NCBI RefSeq assembly: GCF_003574625.1
Contig: NZ_QNUJ01000003.1
Span: 124,001-188,000 of the forward strand
Direction: 5' to 3'
DNA length: 64,000 nucleotides
Origin: Shinella zoogloeoides
GTDB taxonomy: Bacteria > Pseudomonadota > Alphaproteobacteria > Rhizobiales > Rhizobiaceae
Shown here: one piece after another, positions 62,814 to 64,000 of the stretch
Layout: every line of letters starts with the position of its first letter
How positions within the stretch are numbered: position 1 is the stretch's first letter
The notes under the pieces: generated by a model
The model's input: only the letters and a program-made list of their open reading frames with translations
What the model was told of the DNA's origin: nothing
Database searches by the model: none
Position numbers and translations under genes: made by a program

Positions 62814-64000
62814 CCGCCCGCCCGCGGCCGGTCGGCCTGCAGCCTGAAAATCCTTGCATTGGGGGAAGCGCGCACGAGATGGAAGCGCGGCGAGGCCAGC
62901 AGGATATTCTCCATGCGGTCGAAATCACCCGGCGGCATGCCCGACGCTTGCAGATAGGCCTTCTGGCTTCGGGTCAGGATCAGGAATGCGTCGTTCCAGC
63001 GCGGGTCGGTCATCCAGCGGTAAAACACACCGGCCGGGTCGGTGACGATCTCCCGTCTTGCCGCGTGATCTTCCTCGGAGATCGGCAGATAGGTGAAATT
63101 CTCGTAATTCACGAATTGCGAGGGGTAGCTTCGCGCGCCTTCGACGAGCAGCGTTCCCGGAGGGGCTATCGTGTAGAGCCATTTGGCCGTCGCGACTTCA
63201 TCCCTGGTGAAGCGATACTCGCGGTCCTTGCCATTGTTGGCGAAAAGGAAGCCTGTCGCCGAAAACAGGCAGAGCAGGAAGAGCAGTGGAAAGCTGAGGA
63301 TCGTCCTGCCGGCGGCGGGCGACGGGAAGAAGAGCGCGGCCGCGAAGAAGGCGAGAAACGGGGACGCGAACATATAGACCCGGAACACCGCCTCTCCACC
63401 ATAGGCGACCAGCAGGAGGGGCGCCGGTGCAAGAAGCAGCGCGACGGCGGTATAATCGAAGAATCCGTTCCATAGGCGGCGGAGGCCGCCGGCAACGGCG
63501 AAGAGCGCGATGGTAGCGGTCAGCGCCCGGCCGATCATGATGGCCTGGCCCCGCTCGGCGCTGACCGTCCCGACATTGGCCATTTTACTGGTCGCTTCCG
63601 ACAACGTGCCTATGGCGGCAAGCTCGTCATGAATCCGCTCAATAACGAAGGGGGCCGCGCCCCAGAGCAGCCAGAGCAGCTGGGCGATCAGCGCGAAGAA
63701 AAGATAGACCGGCGAGAGCCGGCGCCCCACCGTCAGCACGCCGATGGAAAGAATGACCAGCAGGGGCGTCAACTGATGCGTTACGACGACGGCGACGATG
63801 AGCACCATGGCGACGGCACTGGCAAGCACTCCGGAAAATCCGCCGGACGGCGAAGGGGCAGCCGTCCGGCGCAAGGGGCCGAGGAACAGACCGAGAAGAA
63901 TGATGTAGAAGAGGAAGGAAAAGCCCTGTGGCGAAAAATAGTCCTGGCCGATCCAGTTGGCTGTAATGAAGAGCCATGCGGCTGTCAGGGGAAGGCGAGG
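62792..64000 (-). CDS. polytopic membrane protein, polysaccharide/glycosyltransferase-like (5' end outside window)
   Basis: At least 402 residues, with the frame open to the window edge and beyond. At least seven hydrophobic helices are followed by a soluble C-terminal part of about 150 residues (WLYTIAPPGTLLVEGARSYP, PGDFDRMENILLASPRFHLV). A segment near the window edge, WIGQDYFSPQGFSFLFYI, is of the type found in large membrane proteins of cell-envelope polysaccharide or GT-C glycosyltransferase families. The N-terminal catalytic part is not visible, so the function stays open. Confidence 0.7.
   Translation of the reverse strand, partial: PRLPLTAAWLFITANWIGQDYFSPQGFSFLFYIILLGLFLGPLRRTAAPSPSGGFSGVLASAVAMVLIVAVVVTHQLTPLLVILSIGVLTVGRRLSPVYLFFALIAQLLWLLWGAAPFVIERIHDELAAIGTLSEATSKMANVGTVSAERGQAIMIGRALTATIALFAVAGGLRRLWNGFFDYTAVALLLAPAPLLLVAYGGEAVFRVYMFASPFLAFFAAALFFPSPAAGRTILSFPLLFLLCLFSATGFLFANNGKDREYRFTRDEVATAKWLYTIAPPGTLLVEGARSYPSQFVNYENFTYLPISEEDHAARREIVTDPAGVFYRWMTDPRWNDAFLILTRSQKAYLQASGMPPGDFDRMENILLASPRFHLVRASPNARIFRLQADRPRAGGYLPSRR

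Overview
The window is a gene-dense, high-GC stretch with about 59 protein genes. Short intergenic gaps, six separate ABC importers, BacA/SbmA-, GH144-like and Lsr-type genes, and the many LysR/GntR regulators paired with transport operons point to an alphaproteobacterium of the Rhizobiales (Rhizobiaceae-like: Rhizobium, Ensifer, Shinella or Agrobacterium relatives). A megaplasmid or chromid is possible but cannot be shown from this piece. I saw no tRNA, rRNA, CRISPR array, insertion sequence or integrase. The first and last genes run off the window ends.

Layout. 1-3.9 kb: minus-strand AraF/AraG-type sugar importer, divergent FadR-type regulator and a sugar-dehydrogenase-like SDR. 3.9-8.6 kb: three small envelope or secreted proteins, a LysE exporter with its divergent LysR regulator, and a FUSC membrane protein. 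8.6-17.6 kb: a full Lsr (autoinducer-2) uptake and processing locus, lsrACDB plus a class II aldolase on the minus strand, facing lsrR-lsrK-lsrG on the plus strand. 17.6-22.7 kb: EamA transporter, a two-gene flavin split-barrel/GAF/winged-helix sensor unit, then cupin, arylamine N-acetyltransferase-like and YceI genes. 22.7-27.1 kb: RND efflux pump with its adaptor. 27.4-33 kb: amino-acid binding protein, a 1016-residue kinase/M23/PLP-lyase fusion, an Lrp regulator and a ProC-like reductase. 33-37.6 kb: isochorismatase-like hydrolase, a DUF6766-like protein and a betaine-type ABC importer. 37.9-44.4 kb: BacA/SbmA-like protein with a decayed ATPase, a disulfide-less FAD oxidoreductase coupled to a GH144-like glucanase, a secreted protein and a diguanylate cyclase. 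44.5-52.2 kb: a polar amino acid importer whose ATPase is fused to an M14-like metallohydrolase, next to a Rieske oxygenase and reductase with a LysR regulator. 52.2-61.1 kb: a sugar or polyol import and catabolism operon with a divergent UgpC-type ATPase. 61.2-64 kb: methyltransferase, LuxR-type regulator and a partial polytopic membrane protein.

How it works together. Most of the region is for scavenging: each importer sits with its regulator and with enzymes that process what it brings in. The least ordinary parts are the Lsr locus with a class II aldolase where lsrF would be, the peptidase-ATPase fusion beside the Rieske system, the three-domain kinase/M23/PLP protein, the split-barrel/GAF/winged-helix protein and the oxidoreductase that has lost its redox cysteines. 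Every substrate-binding-protein gene is followed closely by a strong stem-loop.
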